A DNA stretch of 64,000 nucleotides from Streptomyces sp. HUAS MG91. GTDB lineage: Bacteria; Actinomycetota; Actinomycetes; Streptomycetales; Streptomycetaceae. The translations under genes and the position numbers were made by a program. The DNA lies in the NCBI RefSeq assembly GCF_040529335.1, contig NZ_CP159534.1, positions 6,696,001 through 6,760,000 of the forward strand. The letters run 5' to 3'. This document shows, piece after piece, positions 27,168 through 35,310 of this stretch. The number at the start of each line of letters is the position of its first letter. Within the stretch, counting starts at the first letter, position 1. Under the pieces are notes generated by a model. That model searched no databases. It saw nothing but the letters and a program-made list of their open reading frames with translations, and was not told the DNA's origin.

Positions 27168-28664
27168 ATGACTGCCAGCGGCACGACCACCACCACCCGG
27201 CCCGCCACGGCCTGGCCCCTGGAGAACGCCCTCGTCAGCGCCGCCCTCGCGGCCCGGCGCGTGGACTGGATCGACGCACCGGCACGCGCCCTGGGCCTTC
27301 GGCCGTTCACCCGGCAGGAGCTGACCCGGCAGATCCTCGGGCAGGTGCGGCGCACCGCGTCCGGGCGGCCGACCCGGCTGCGCACCGCGTTCGGCACCTT
27401 CCTGATGCCGCTGAACCGCGACGACGCGGCGGGGCTGGTCGCCGCCGCCGAGGAGGCCGGGGCCCGCGGCGCCGTCACCGCGTTCACCGACCGGGGCCGC
27501 CGCATCCACCTGACCCCGCACCTCCCCCTGCCCTTCACCGTCGGGTCGCTGCGCGGCAGGGTGCGCAAGGCCGCCGACGCCGAGGCACACCGGCTGCTCG
27601 CCGCGCGACAGGGCGACGCCACCCTCGACCGCGACGCCTGGCACGGCGCCGCGCGCCGCCTGGCCCGCCGGACCGTGCTCGGCGCCGCGGCCGCCGACGA
27701 CACCCTCCTCAGCGACATCCTCGACGCCACCGCCCGCGCCGCCGACGACGCCGAACTCACCGACCGCAGAGCCGCGTTGAGCCGCCGGCTCGTCCCGTAC
27801 CTGGCGGACGTCCCGGCCGACGAGACCGAGGTCGTGCACGCCCTGGAGACCGTCACCCGCGCGCTCAACGACACCGCGGCCCAGGCCCTGGCCCTCGTCG
27901 CCTCCGGCCGGGACCCGCAGGACGCCGTGGCCGAGGCGCTGCTGCGCTATCCGCCGCTGGCGGCCACCGTGCACCGCGTCGACGCGCCCTTCGAGTGGGA
28001 CGGCATGGCCGTCGACGCCGGGACCGAGATCCTGTGCGCCGCCTCCTGGCTGCGGGACCTCGAAGAAGCCGACGACGCCGATGACGCCGACGAGTCCTAC
28101 GGCGACGACGACCTCGGCGACGACCTCGGGGACGACGCCGCCGAGGCCGAGGACCCCGAGGACTCCGACGACCTCGTCGACGACGAGGACCGCGACGACT
28201 TCGGGGCCCTCAGCGGAGCCCTGTGCGCCGCGCCCGGCTCCTGCGCCGCCGCCGACCTCGGCGTCCTCGCCGCCGGCGCGCTCGTCCGCGCCCTGACCCG
28301 CAGCGCCGTGCCCACCGTCCTCGCCCCGCGCCTCGACCCCGGGGCGCCGCCCGCCGAACTGCCCGCGGACACGCTCCGCCTCGCCCTCGTCAACACCGGC
28401 GCCGACACCCACGTACCGGACGACTCGAACCTGATGCGGACACCGCCCGCCGGGCAGAGCCCCGCCCACTACGCCGCGCTCGCCGCCGCCTCCGCGCGCC
28501 GCCTGGAGGGCCACGCCCGCAGGCTCGCCGAGTTCGCCCGGCAGCCCGGCTTCAACCACGACGCCTTCGGCGAGCGCTGCCGGATGACGCTGCTCAGCCA
28601 CGCCGAACGGTGCGCCCGCGCGGCCGCCGACACCCGCCGGGCGGCCGACTGGCTCAGCAACTGA
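27168..28664 (+). CDS. aberrant cytochrome P450-like protein with acidic insert
   Basis: A 498-residue protein that resembles cytochrome P450. AVAEALLRYPPLAATVHRVD looks like helix K and the following turn; PFEWDGMAVDAGTEILCAASWL like the sheet before the heme loop; and GALCAAPGSCAAADLGVLAA like the Cys-ligand loop and helix L. It departs from the family in two ways. The Glu of the ExxR motif appears to be Ala (ALLR, the Glu being one residue earlier), and a very acidic run of about 45 residues (298-345) is inserted just before the Cys loop. The Phe-Gly-x-Gly-x-x-x-Cys motif is degenerate. It might be a peroxygenase-like or non-catalytic P450. The alignment is by eye. Confidence 0.5.
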   Translation: MTASGTTTTTRPATAWPLENALVSAALAARRVDWIDAPARALGLRPFTRQELTRQILGQVRRTASGRPTRLRTAFGTFLMPLNRDDAAGLVAAAEEAGARGAVTAFTDRGRRIHLTPHLPLPFTVGSLRGRVRKAADAEAHRLLAARQGDATLDRDAWHGAARRLARRTVLGAAAADDTLLSDILDATARAADDAELTDRRAALSRRLVPYLADVPADETEVVHALETVTRALNDTAAQALALVASGRDPQDAVAEALLRYPPLAATVHRVDAPFEWDGMAVDAGTEILCAASWLRDLEEADDADDADESYGDDDLGDDLGDDAAEAEDPEDSDDLVDDEDRDDFGALSGALCAAPGSCAAADLGVLAAGALVRALTRSAVPTVLAPRLDPGAPPAELPADTLRLALVNTGADTHVPDDSNLMRTPPAGQSPAHYAALAAASARRLEGHARRLAEFARQPGFNHDAFGERCRMTLLSHAERCARAAADTRRAADWLSN

Positions 28665-28686
28665 CGCTCGCGGGGGCGTACTTGGC

Positions 28687-29427
28687 TCACCAGAACGGGG
28701 TCGCGCGGCGGCCGCGATCCCGGTCGACCATGCCCTGCACGGTGAACCGGACCTCGTCGCACAGCCGCCGCGTCGCCGCCGACCGCTCGGCGAACGACGC
28801 GGCGCGGGCCGGGGCCGGGATCGGCTCCCCGACGCTGATGAGCCACTTCGACGGCAGCGGCAGCGGCGTGGTCACCGGGAAGAACGGCAGGTCGAACCGG
28901 CGGGCCAGCGACCCGATCTCGCCCAGCTTCGGATACGCCTCCTCGGCCCCCACGATCGACACCGGCACCACCGGCGTCCCCGTCAGCACGGCGGCGCTCG
29001 CGAACCCGGGCCCGAACGGCCGCAGCCGGTACCGCTGGGAGAACCGCTTGCCGACCCCGCCGAACCCCTCCGGGAACAGCGCGACGAGCTCGCCCGCCGC
29101 CAGCTGGTCGCTGCCCAGCGTCGGATCGTCGGTGAGCATCCCGTGCTGACGGGCGTACGCGGCGAGCAGGGGGAGCCGCAGGATCAGTTCGGAGGCGTAG
29201 ATCCGCACCGGCCGCCGCAGCCGACGGGCCAGCACCTTGTGCAGGACGAAGCCGTCGAGGCCCCAGGCGCCCGAGTGGTTGGCCGCGAGGAGGGCTGGGC
29301 CGGCCGCCGGGATGTTCTCCAGGCCGGTCACCTCGACCCGGAAGTAGTCGTCGGCCAGCCAGCCGAGGAGGGAGTCGGCCAGGTCGGTTCCGTCCTGGCC
29401 GTGCGGTCCGGAGTTCCGTTGAGTCAC
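28687..29427 (-). CDS. PlsC-type lysophospholipid acyltransferase
   Basis: A 246-residue glycerolipid acyltransferase-like protein. ANHSGAWGLDG (49-59) is motif I with the catalytic His51 and Asp58, FPEGFGGVGKRFSQRY is motif III, and GTPVVPVSIVG is motif IV. The H-x6-D spacing is that of the subgroup with NHSGxxPxDG, not the H-x4-D of classical PlsC. It should transfer an acyl group from an acyl carrier protein or CoA to a glycerolipid-like acceptor at the membrane. It runs against the ACP/ketosynthase pair (divergent promoters share the 70-base gap) and converges with the P450-like gene. GTG 29427 was chosen; the long upstream extension is a shadow frame. Confidence 0.82.
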   Translation of the reverse strand: MTQRNSGPHGQDGTDLADSLLGWLADDYFRVEVTGLENIPAAGPALLAANHSGAWGLDGFVLHKVLARRLRRPVRIYASELILRLPLLAAYARQHGMLTDDPTLGSDQLAAGELVALFPEGFGGVGKRFSQRYRLRPFGPGFASAAVLTGTPVVPVSIVGAEEAYPKLGEIGSLARRFDLPFFPVTTPLPLPSKWLISVGEPIPAPARAASFAERSAATRRLCDEVRFTVQGMVDRDRGRRATPFW

Positions 29428-29497
29428 GAAATCCCACTTTCTGCTGAAAATGGGCGGGCGCAAGGCTAAAGATGCCGTTGGGGTGGTTCCTTCCAGT

Positions 29498-29755
29498 ATG
29501 ACCATCTCCTCTGCCGCGTCCCCGACGCCCACCGCCGATGTGATCACCGGCCTCCTCGCCGACAAGTTCGAGGTCGACCCGGCCGCCGTCCGGGACGACA
29601 CCCGGATGACCGACCTGCTCGTCGATTCGCTGATGGTCGTCGAGATGGCGATCTCCCTGAAGGACGACCTGGGCGTCACCGTCACCGAGGACGAGCTGCG
29701 CGAGCTCGGGTTCGCCGAGTTCGCGGCCCGCGTCGACGCGCGGCGGACCCTTTGA
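29498..29755 (+). CDS. discrete acyl carrier protein
   Basis: An 85-residue acyl carrier protein. TDLLVDSLMVVEMAI carries the DSL phosphopantetheine site (Ser44). A Pro/Thr/Ser N-terminal tail of about ten residues precedes the four-helix body. It differs from the housekeeping fatty-acid ACP and is coupled to a ketosynthase: its TGA overlaps the TTG proposed as the ketosynthase start. It would carry acyl chains as a thioester for that ketosynthase and perhaps for the neighbouring acyltransferase. The site before the ATG is weak. Confidence 0.85.
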   Translation: MTISSAASPTPTADVITGLLADKFEVDPAAVRDDTRMTDLLVDSLMVVEMAISLKDDLGVTVTEDELRELGFAEFAARVDARRTL

Positions 29756-30948
29756 CCGGCGTCGTGGTGACCGGCCTCGGCCTGGTCACCCCGGCCGGCC
29801 GGGACGCCGACACCACCTGGGCCGCCGTCCGCGCGGGCCGGGCCTGCGCCGCCCCCGACCCGACCCTGCGCGACCTGCCCGTCTCCCTGAGCTGCCGGGT
29901 CGAGGGCGCCGCCGAACTGCCCCTGCGGCAGCGCGGGGTCGCGCACCTCGACCCGAGCGTGCGGATGGGGCTCGCCGCCGTCACCGAGGCGCTCGACCGG
30001 GCCAAGCTGGACCCGGCGGAGTGGGACGGCACCCGCGTCGCCGTCGTCGCCGGTGTCGGCACCGGCGGCATGCACGCCCAGCAGAGCGCCGCGGCCCGGC
30101 TCGCCGCCGACGGGCCGGGCTCCGTCTCCCCGTACTTCCTCACCGGCTATCTGCCCAACATGGTGCCGGCCACCGTCGCCCTGCACCTGGGCGCCACCGG
30201 GCCCGTCCTCGCCGTCGCCACCGCCTGCGCGTCCGGCGGCACCGCGATCGGCGCCGCCCGCGACCTGCTCGCCTCCGGGCAGTGCGACATCGCCGTGGTC
30301 TGCGCCGCCGAGGCCTCCGCGACCCCGCTGGTCGTCACCGGCTTCGCCCAGCTCGGCGCGCTCTCCGACACGGGGTCCCGGCCCTTCGACCGGACGCGCG
30401 ACGGATTCGTCATCGCCGACGGCGCGGGCGCGCTCGTCCTGGAGCGCGCCGAGCACGCGGCCGCCCGCTCGGCGGCCCCGCTCGCGCACCTCGCCGGCTA
30501 CGGCGCCAGCAACGACGCCCACCACCTGGTCGCCCCGCATCCCCAGGGCCGCCAGGCCGAGCGGGCCCTGCGCGCGGCCCTCAACGACGCGCACCTGACC
30601 CCGGCCGACGTCGACCACGTCAACGCGCACGGCACCTCGACGCCGCGCGGCGACGCGATGGAGGCCGCGATGCTCGCCCGCGTCCTCCCGCACCGCCCGC
30701 CGGTCACCTCCGCCAAGGGCGCGCTCGGCCACTCGCTCGGCGCGGCCGGCGTCATCGAGGCGGCCCTGACGACGCTCGCCCTGCGCGACGACGTCGTCCC
30801 CCCGATCGCGGGACTCACCGAACCCGACCCGGCCTTCGACCTCGACACCGTGCGGGGCCGCTCCCGCCCGCTCTCCTCGACCGTGGCCGTCAGTACGTCC
30901 TTCGGGTTCGGCGGGCACAACGCGGTGGTGGTGCTGGCGCGGGCCTGA
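29752..30948 (+). CDS. beta-ketoacyl-ACP synthase II-type ketosynthase
   Basis: A 398-residue ketosynthase of the KAS II/FabF type with its full catalytic set: Cys159 in TACASGG, His293 in NAHGTSTPRGD, Lys322 and His327 in SAKGALGHSLGAAG. It condenses malonyl-ACP with an acyl thioester. No chain-length-factor, ketoreductase or dehydratase gene is adjacent, so it probably performs one condensation or uses general FAS enzymes. The TTG start at 29752 overlaps the ACP stop (TTGA); GTG codons at 29764 and 29767 would cut into the VVVTGLG strand and are less likely. It converges with a lipoprotein gene 24 bases away. Confidence 0.9.
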   Translation: MTGVVVTGLGLVTPAGRDADTTWAAVRAGRACAAPDPTLRDLPVSLSCRVEGAAELPLRQRGVAHLDPSVRMGLAAVTEALDRAKLDPAEWDGTRVAVVAGVGTGGMHAQQSAAARLAADGPGSVSPYFLTGYLPNMVPATVALHLGATGPVLAVATACASGGTAIGAARDLLASGQCDIAVVCAAEASATPLVVTGFAQLGALSDTGSRPFDRTRDGFVIADGAGALVLERAEHAAARSAAPLAHLAGYGASNDAHHLVAPHPQGRQAERALRAALNDAHLTPADVDHVNAHGTSTPRGDAMEAAMLARVLPHRPPVTSAKGALGHSLGAAGVIEAALTTLALRDDVVPPIAGLTEPDPAFDLDTVRGRSRPLSSTVAVSTSFGFGGHNAVVVLARA

Positions 30949-30972
30949 GCGGGACCAGGGCCGCGCGTCGGG

Positions 30973-31692
30973 TCAGTCGCGCCGGGCCCGCACGTCCCCG
31001 TTCACGGTGGACAGGGTCAACGTGCGGCCGGCGGAGGCGCCTTCGGCGGGCACGGAGACGAAGGAGTGTCCGTTGTCCGTCGCGGCGGTGGTCCGGTAGG
31101 CGGGGGCGTCGTGCGGCAGGACCGCGGACGCGGTGCCGTTGACCGTGGTGGCCGACAGGCGCCGGGGCGCGTCGGCGCAGTCGAGGGCGACGTCGCCGTT
31201 CTCGGTCTCGGCGGCCAGGGACCGGGCCCGTACTCCGGTCGCGCGGACGGAGCCGTTGCGCGTGGTGAGGCGTACCGCGGCGCCGTCGGCGCCGGAATCG
31301 GCCACGGTCACATCGCCGTTGACGGTCGTCAGGTCCAGGGCGCCGGGGATGCCCGCCGCGTCGATCCCCGCGTTGCGCGCGACGACGGTGACCGCCGTGT
31401 CGTCCGGTACGCCGACCCGGGGCATCCGGGGGCACTGCCCCTCGCAGGTCAGATCCAGTACCCAGGTGTGGTCGCGGTGGGACCAGCGGTGCCCGACGCC
31501 GTCGTCGACGGTGACCCGGTCGCCGTCGGTGGGGCGCAGCCGCAGGCCGTTGCCGGTGGTGACGACGAGCCGGGTGCCCGACGCCGCGGACCGCAGGTCC
31601 CCCGGTGCCGTGGGGGAGTCGCCGCACCCCACGAGCACGGAGGCCAGCGCGAGCCCTGCGGCGCAGGACGCCACTGCCGTCACGGTTCTCAT
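30973..31692 (-). CDS. DUF4097-type lipoprotein
   Basis: A 239-residue lipoprotein with a signal sequence and lipobox LVGC (Cys23). The rest is a run of beta strands in the repeating pattern LTTVNGDVTV, LTTRNGSVRA, AETENGDVAL, SATTVNGTASA, LSTVNGDVRA, typical of DUF4097/DUF2807 right-handed beta-sheet proteins (distant auto-transporter-like adhesin folds). CEGQC (about 88-92) may form a disulfide. It probably sits on the outer face of the membrane; function unknown. It diverges from the DoxX gene. Confidence 0.75.
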   Translation of the reverse strand: MRTVTAVASCAAGLALASVLVGCGDSPTAPGDLRSAASGTRLVVTTGNGLRLRPTDGDRVTVDDGVGHRWSHRDHTWVLDLTCEGQCPRMPRVGVPDDTAVTVVARNAGIDAAGIPGALDLTTVNGDVTVADSGADGAAVRLTTRNGSVRATGVRARSLAAETENGDVALDCADAPRRLSATTVNGTASAVLPHDAPAYRTTAATDNGHSFVSVPAEGASAGRTLTLSTVNGDVRARRD

Positions 31693-31758
31693 GGGCGCCG
31701 AGTGCCCTGCGCGGAGATCGTCATGCGTGCCCGGCCCGCACCCGGGAACGCGGACTCC

Positions 31759-32307
31759 ATGGCTGTACTGAGGAAATTCGCACGTCCGATGCTCGCCTCC
31801 GTCTTCGTCGCCGGAGGGATCTCCACCGTCCGCGCCCCCGGGCGCGTGGCCGCCGCCGCCGAACCGGTCGCCCGGCCCGTGGCCTCCCGCGTGCCGCGCC
31901 TGCCCGACGACCCCGAGCAGCTCGTCCGGCTGAACGGCGCGGTGCACATCGGCGCCGGACTGCTGCTCGCCACCGGCATCGCGCCACGCTTCGCCGCGCT
32001 CGCCCTCGCCGGCTCGCTCGTCCCGACGACCCTGGCCGGGCACGCCTGGTGGAAGGAGGACGACCCCGAGCGGCGGAGCCGGCAGCGCACCCACTTTCTG
32101 AAGAACGTGTCCCTGATCGGCGGGCTGCTGATCACGGCCGCCGACACCCACGGCAAGCCGTCACTGGCCTACCGCGCCCGCGGCGCCGCGACCACCGGCC
32201 GCAAGCAGGCGGCGCGGGCCCGGCGCGAGACCACGCACACCGTGCGGGACGCGGCCGACGCGGTCCGCGCCCTGCCCGAGCGCGCCCGGCAGACCGTCAC
32301 CGGCTGA
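31759..32307 (+). CDS. DoxX-family membrane protein
   Basis: A 182-residue protein with the DoxX four-helix fold: ARPMLASVFVAGGISTVRAPG, VRLNGAVHIGAGLLLATGIAPRFAALALAGSLVPTTLAGHAWW and FLKNVSLIGGLLITAADTHGKPSLAYR. A basic C-terminal tail of about 45 residues (TTGRKQAARARRETTHTVRDA) is predicted to be cytoplasmic and helical. Relatives take part in redox stress defence at the membrane. ATG 31759 matches the family's usual start; ATG 31723 is possible. The gene converges with the aldo/keto reductase and the two coding regions overlap by 11 bases at their ends. Confidence 0.8.
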   Translation: MAVLRKFARPMLASVFVAGGISTVRAPGRVAAAAEPVARPVASRVPRLPDDPEQLVRLNGAVHIGAGLLLATGIAPRFAALALAGSLVPTTLAGHAWWKEDDPERRSRQRTHFLKNVSLIGGLLITAADTHGKPSLAYRARGAATTGRKQAARARRETTHTVRDAADAVRALPERARQTVTG

Positions 32308-33229
32308 GCAACTCCTCCGGTACGAAGCCCTCCTCCGCGAGCCGCCGCCACAGCGCGTCGGGGACCGGGAAGCGGGCCGCCTCCGTGTTCGCCGTCACCT
32401 CGGCCGCCGAACGGCAGCCGACGACGACGGAGCCGACGGCCGGGTGCAGGTACGGGAACTGGATCGCGGCCGCGGGCAGCGGCACGCCGAACTCCGCGCA
32501 CAGGGCCCGGCACCGCCGGGCCCTGTCCAGCGCCTCGGCCGGCACGGGCCGGTAGTTGAACATGGCGTCGGGCGACGGGTCGGCCAGCAGGCCGGTGTTG
32601 AAGACGCCGCCGACCACCACCGCCGTACCGCTCCTCGCGCACAGCGGCAGCAGCGTGTCCAGCGCCTCGTGGTCGAGGAGCGAGAATCGGCCCGCGATCA
32701 GCACGACGTCGACCTCGAACTCATCGACGTATGCGGCGAGTTGCTTGCTGTGGTTCATACCGAAGCCGATCGCCCGGATCAGCCCCTCGTCCCGCAGCCT
32801 GCGCACCGCGGGATAGGCGGTGCGGCGGATCTCCTCCGGATAGTCGTCGGGGTCGTGGAGGTAGAGGATGTCGACGCTGTCCCGGCCCAGGCGGGTCAGG
32901 CTCGACTCCAGGGACTCCCGGATGCCGCGCTCCGTCCAGTCGGTGACCACCTCGCCCGGCGAGCCGTCCGGCTTCGGCCGCAGCAGCCAGCCGGTCTTCG
33001 TGGAGATCACCGGATCGCTGATCCCGGCCGGGCCGAGCAGCCGGCCGAGGCGCCGCTCGGCCTGGCCGTGGCCGTAGCGGGGCGCCGTGTCGAAGTACCT
33101 GATCCCGGCCTCGGCCGCCGCCTCGACGGTGGCCGCCGCGGCCTCCTCGGAGACCTCCTCGAAGAGGCCGCCCAGCGGCGCGGTGCCGATCCCGAGGCGC
33201 GGCAGCGTGAACGGCAGTCGGTGCGTCAT
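32297..33229 (-). CDS. aldo/keto reductase, probable aldose (L-fucose-type) dehydrogenase
   Basis: A 310-residue AKR barrel enzyme with the catalytic tetrad Asp47, Tyr52 (TAPRYGHG), Lys78 and His125 (LYLHDPDD). It resembles D-threo-aldose 1-dehydrogenases, which oxidise L-fucose and related sugars to lactones with NAD(P)+. This fits the locus, where a lactonase-like amidohydrolase and an alpha-L-fucosidase are encoded nearby. Its ATG overlaps the stop of the upstream gene (ATGA), so both are on the transcript starting near 35.2 kb and are presumably controlled by the operator at 35246-35262. Confidence 0.85.
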   Translation of the reverse strand: MTHRLPFTLPRLGIGTAPLGGLFEEVSEEAAAATVEAAAEAGIRYFDTAPRYGHGQAERRLGRLLGPAGISDPVISTKTGWLLRPKPDGSPGEVVTDWTERGIRESLESSLTRLGRDSVDILYLHDPDDYPEEIRRTAYPAVRRLRDEGLIRAIGFGMNHSKQLAAYVDEFEVDVVLIAGRFSLLDHEALDTLLPLCARSGTAVVVGGVFNTGLLADPSPDAMFNYRPVPAEALDRARRCRALCAEFGVPLPAAAIQFPYLHPAVGSVVVGCRSAAEVTANTEAARFPVPDALWRRLAEEGFVPEELLSR

Positions 33230-35148
33230 GCGGTCCCCCAGGGGGAGGCGATCGCCGCGCGGTGCGCGCGCAGCGTCATGGTCAGGGTCAGCCGCAGCCG
33301 GGTGCGTCCGGGCAGGCCGACACGGACGTACGGGCCGTCGGCCGGCCGCTCGGGCCCGTCGTCGGCGCGGACGGCGGTGATCCGGTGCTCGGCGAACGAG
33401 CCCGCCTGCACGAGGAGCGAGCGCGCCGCGTCGCCGAGGTTCACCAGCTCCAACACCGTGTGCTCCGGACGGATGTCGGACACGAGGGCCGCCACGTCGC
33501 GGGGCAGCCCGGGGCGCCGCGCCTCGGCGTCGTGGTAGCGGACGTGCAGCTGGGCGAGGCCGCCGTTGTAGAGGACCTGCGGAGAGCCGGTCGTCAGCTG
33601 CAACAGGGCTTCCGTCACGACCGGGTTGAGGTGCTGCCAGTGGTGGATGTCCAGTACGTCCGGGCCGACCGCCGGATCCGTGGTGTCGCCCTCGATGGCG
33701 GCGACCCGCTCCGCGCAGCTCGCGAGCGCGCTGGTGAGCATCCGCTCGGGGAAGTCCGGATTGCGCCCCTGCAGATACTCGTACCAGGGCTCCTCGTGCC
33801 CGGCCTCGTCCTTGATCCGCTGGGTGTGCACGGCCGTCCAGTCCCACGCGGCCCCGGCGCGCAGCTCCTCGATCCGGTCCTGGTCGACCTGCTCGCGGCT
33901 GAAGTGCCAGAGAGTGAGCGGGAGTTGGCCCGGCATGACGGTGAAGTCGAACCAGCCCGCGTCGTTGTGCCGCTGCGGCACCATCAGCGTCCGCTCGGCG
34001 TCCATCGCCCGCAGATGCGGCTCCCAGCGCTCCCCGAGCGTGCCCATCCCGTCCGCGCCGCGCCGCTCGGCGTGGCGCAGCACCGCGTCCAGCGGGTTGC
34101 GGGCGAGGTCCAGATAGCCGCGGTCGCCGGTCAGCAGCGTGGCGTTGGCGGCGCCGATGATGGCGGAGCTGCCGACGGGGGACAGGCCGTGCGGCCACGA
34201 CCAGCCGTAGTGGCCGCCGTACCAGCGGCCGTCCAGGTAGGCGCCCACCTCGCCGTCCAGCCCCGCGTTGTCGGGGACGACCTCGCGTCCCGCGAGCCGC
34301 TCCTGCCACACCCCGACGTACTCGGCGACCCAGTCCGCGTAGGCCTGCTCGCCGCTGAGCAGGTACGCGTTCGTGGCGAGGCCGGTCGCGCCCAGGTTCA
34401 CCAGGGTGTCGCCGCGGCCCATCCGGTCCCACATCGCCCGGCCGTAGGCGCGGGCCAGCTCCGGCGAGGCGGCCAGCTGCTCGAAGGACGTGACGCCGTC
34501 GAACCCGTCCAGCGGCAGCCCGTACGGGTGCAGCGCCAGGCTCCACGGGAAGTACGGCTCCTCGTCGCTGAACCCGAACCGGGGGCCCGCCGCGCCGTTG
34601 TGCGGGGCGCGCAGCACCCGGTGCTCGGGGTCGTAGTTCGGGCCGCCCGGGAGATAGAAGTCGGCGAACCGGCGTGCCAGTTCCCGGAGTTCGGGGTCGT
34701 CCGGGTCCGCCAGGCACAGGCCGTAGAAGAGCAGCAGGCCCTCGCCCTGGTGGAACCAGTCGTAGCCGCGCTCCAGCCCGTCGACCAGCATGCCCATCCC
34801 GGTGAGCTGCGCGCTCACCCCCTGCCAGTGCCGGCGTGCCGCGGCCAGCAGTTCGGCGCTGCCGCCCAGCACGTACAGCGTCGGCCAGTTGAAGAACGGC
34901 TCGTAGAAGTCGTCCACGCCGTCCCGGCCGTCCATGCCCTCGCCGAGCCGGCCGCGGAAGACGAGCCGTCCGTCGCCCTCGGTGTAGCGGTCGGCGAACA
35001 GCCGCCACGCCTTCTCCTGTGTCGCGAACAACTCCCTTTCCAGCACGGCCCATCGAGGCGTGTCGGTGAGGGCCAGGCGGGCGTTCAGCAAAGGCCCGTG
35101 CGCCTCGTCGCCTGCCCGTGTGCCGCCGGTCGGCTCAGACCTGAGCAT
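33226..35148 (-). CDS. large cytoplasmic alpha/alpha-barrel-like protein, possible glycan-active enzyme
   Basis: A 640-residue protein without signal peptide or membrane segment. Repeating helices (ELLAAARRHWQGVSAQLTGM, DRGYLDLARNPLDAVLRHAE and others) over residues 30-450 suggest an (alpha/alpha)6 barrel; the last 80 residues are beta-rich. Aromatic and acidic clusters (YDWFHQGEGLLLFYG, WYGGHYGWSWPHG, FDFTVMPGQLP) look like a sugar-binding cleft. I do not recognise a numbered glycoside hydrolase or lyase family. It is first in an operon with the aldo/keto reductase. The ATG at 35148 has GAAGGAG 11 bases upstream; GTG 35157 is a close alternative. The palindrome at 35246 should control it. 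Confidence 0.6.
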   Translation of the reverse strand: MLRSEPTGGTRAGDEAHGPLLNARLALTDTPRWAVLERELFATQEKAWRLFADRYTEGDGRLVFRGRLGEGMDGRDGVDDFYEPFFNWPTLYVLGGSAELLAAARRHWQGVSAQLTGMGMLVDGLERGYDWFHQGEGLLLFYGLCLADPDDPELRELARRFADFYLPGGPNYDPEHRVLRAPHNGAAGPRFGFSDEEPYFPWSLALHPYGLPLDGFDGVTSFEQLAASPELARAYGRAMWDRMGRGDTLVNLGATGLATNAYLLSGEQAYADWVAEYVGVWQERLAGREVVPDNAGLDGEVGAYLDGRWYGGHYGWSWPHGLSPVGSSAIIGAANATLLTGDRGYLDLARNPLDAVLRHAERRGADGMGTLGERWEPHLRAMDAERTLMVPQRHNDAGWFDFTVMPGQLPLTLWHFSREQVDQDRIEELRAGAAWDWTAVHTQRIKDEAGHEEPWYEYLQGRNPDFPERMLTSALASCAERVAAIEGDTTDPAVGPDVLDIHHWQHLNPVVTEALLQLTTGSPQVLYNGGLAQLHVRYHDAEARRPGLPRDVAALVSDIRPEHTVLELVNLGDAARSLLVQAGSFAEHRITAVRADDGPERPADGPYVRVGLPGRTRLRLTLTMTLRAHRAAIASPWGTA

Positions 35149-35245
35149 GGAGAACACCGCTCCTTCGTCACGTGCGGATTGCGGATGGGGGATCGCGGAT
35201 GCGGACGACGGACGATCGCCGTCGACCGCCGTATTGAACAATCGC

Positions 35246-35262
35246 CCATCGATAGCCGATGG
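35246..35262. promoter_or_regulatory. regulon operator, copy 1 (perfect)
   Basis: CCATCGATAGCCGATGG is a perfect 6-bp inverted repeat, CCATCG-5-CGATGG, between the divergent 33226-35148 gene and the lactonase-like gene. The same motif recurs at other promoters of the locus. Confidence 0.75.
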
Positions 35263-35310
35263 TTAGAGTCACCGGCGGGGAGCCGACGTGTCAATACTCG
35301 GGAGCGGACC

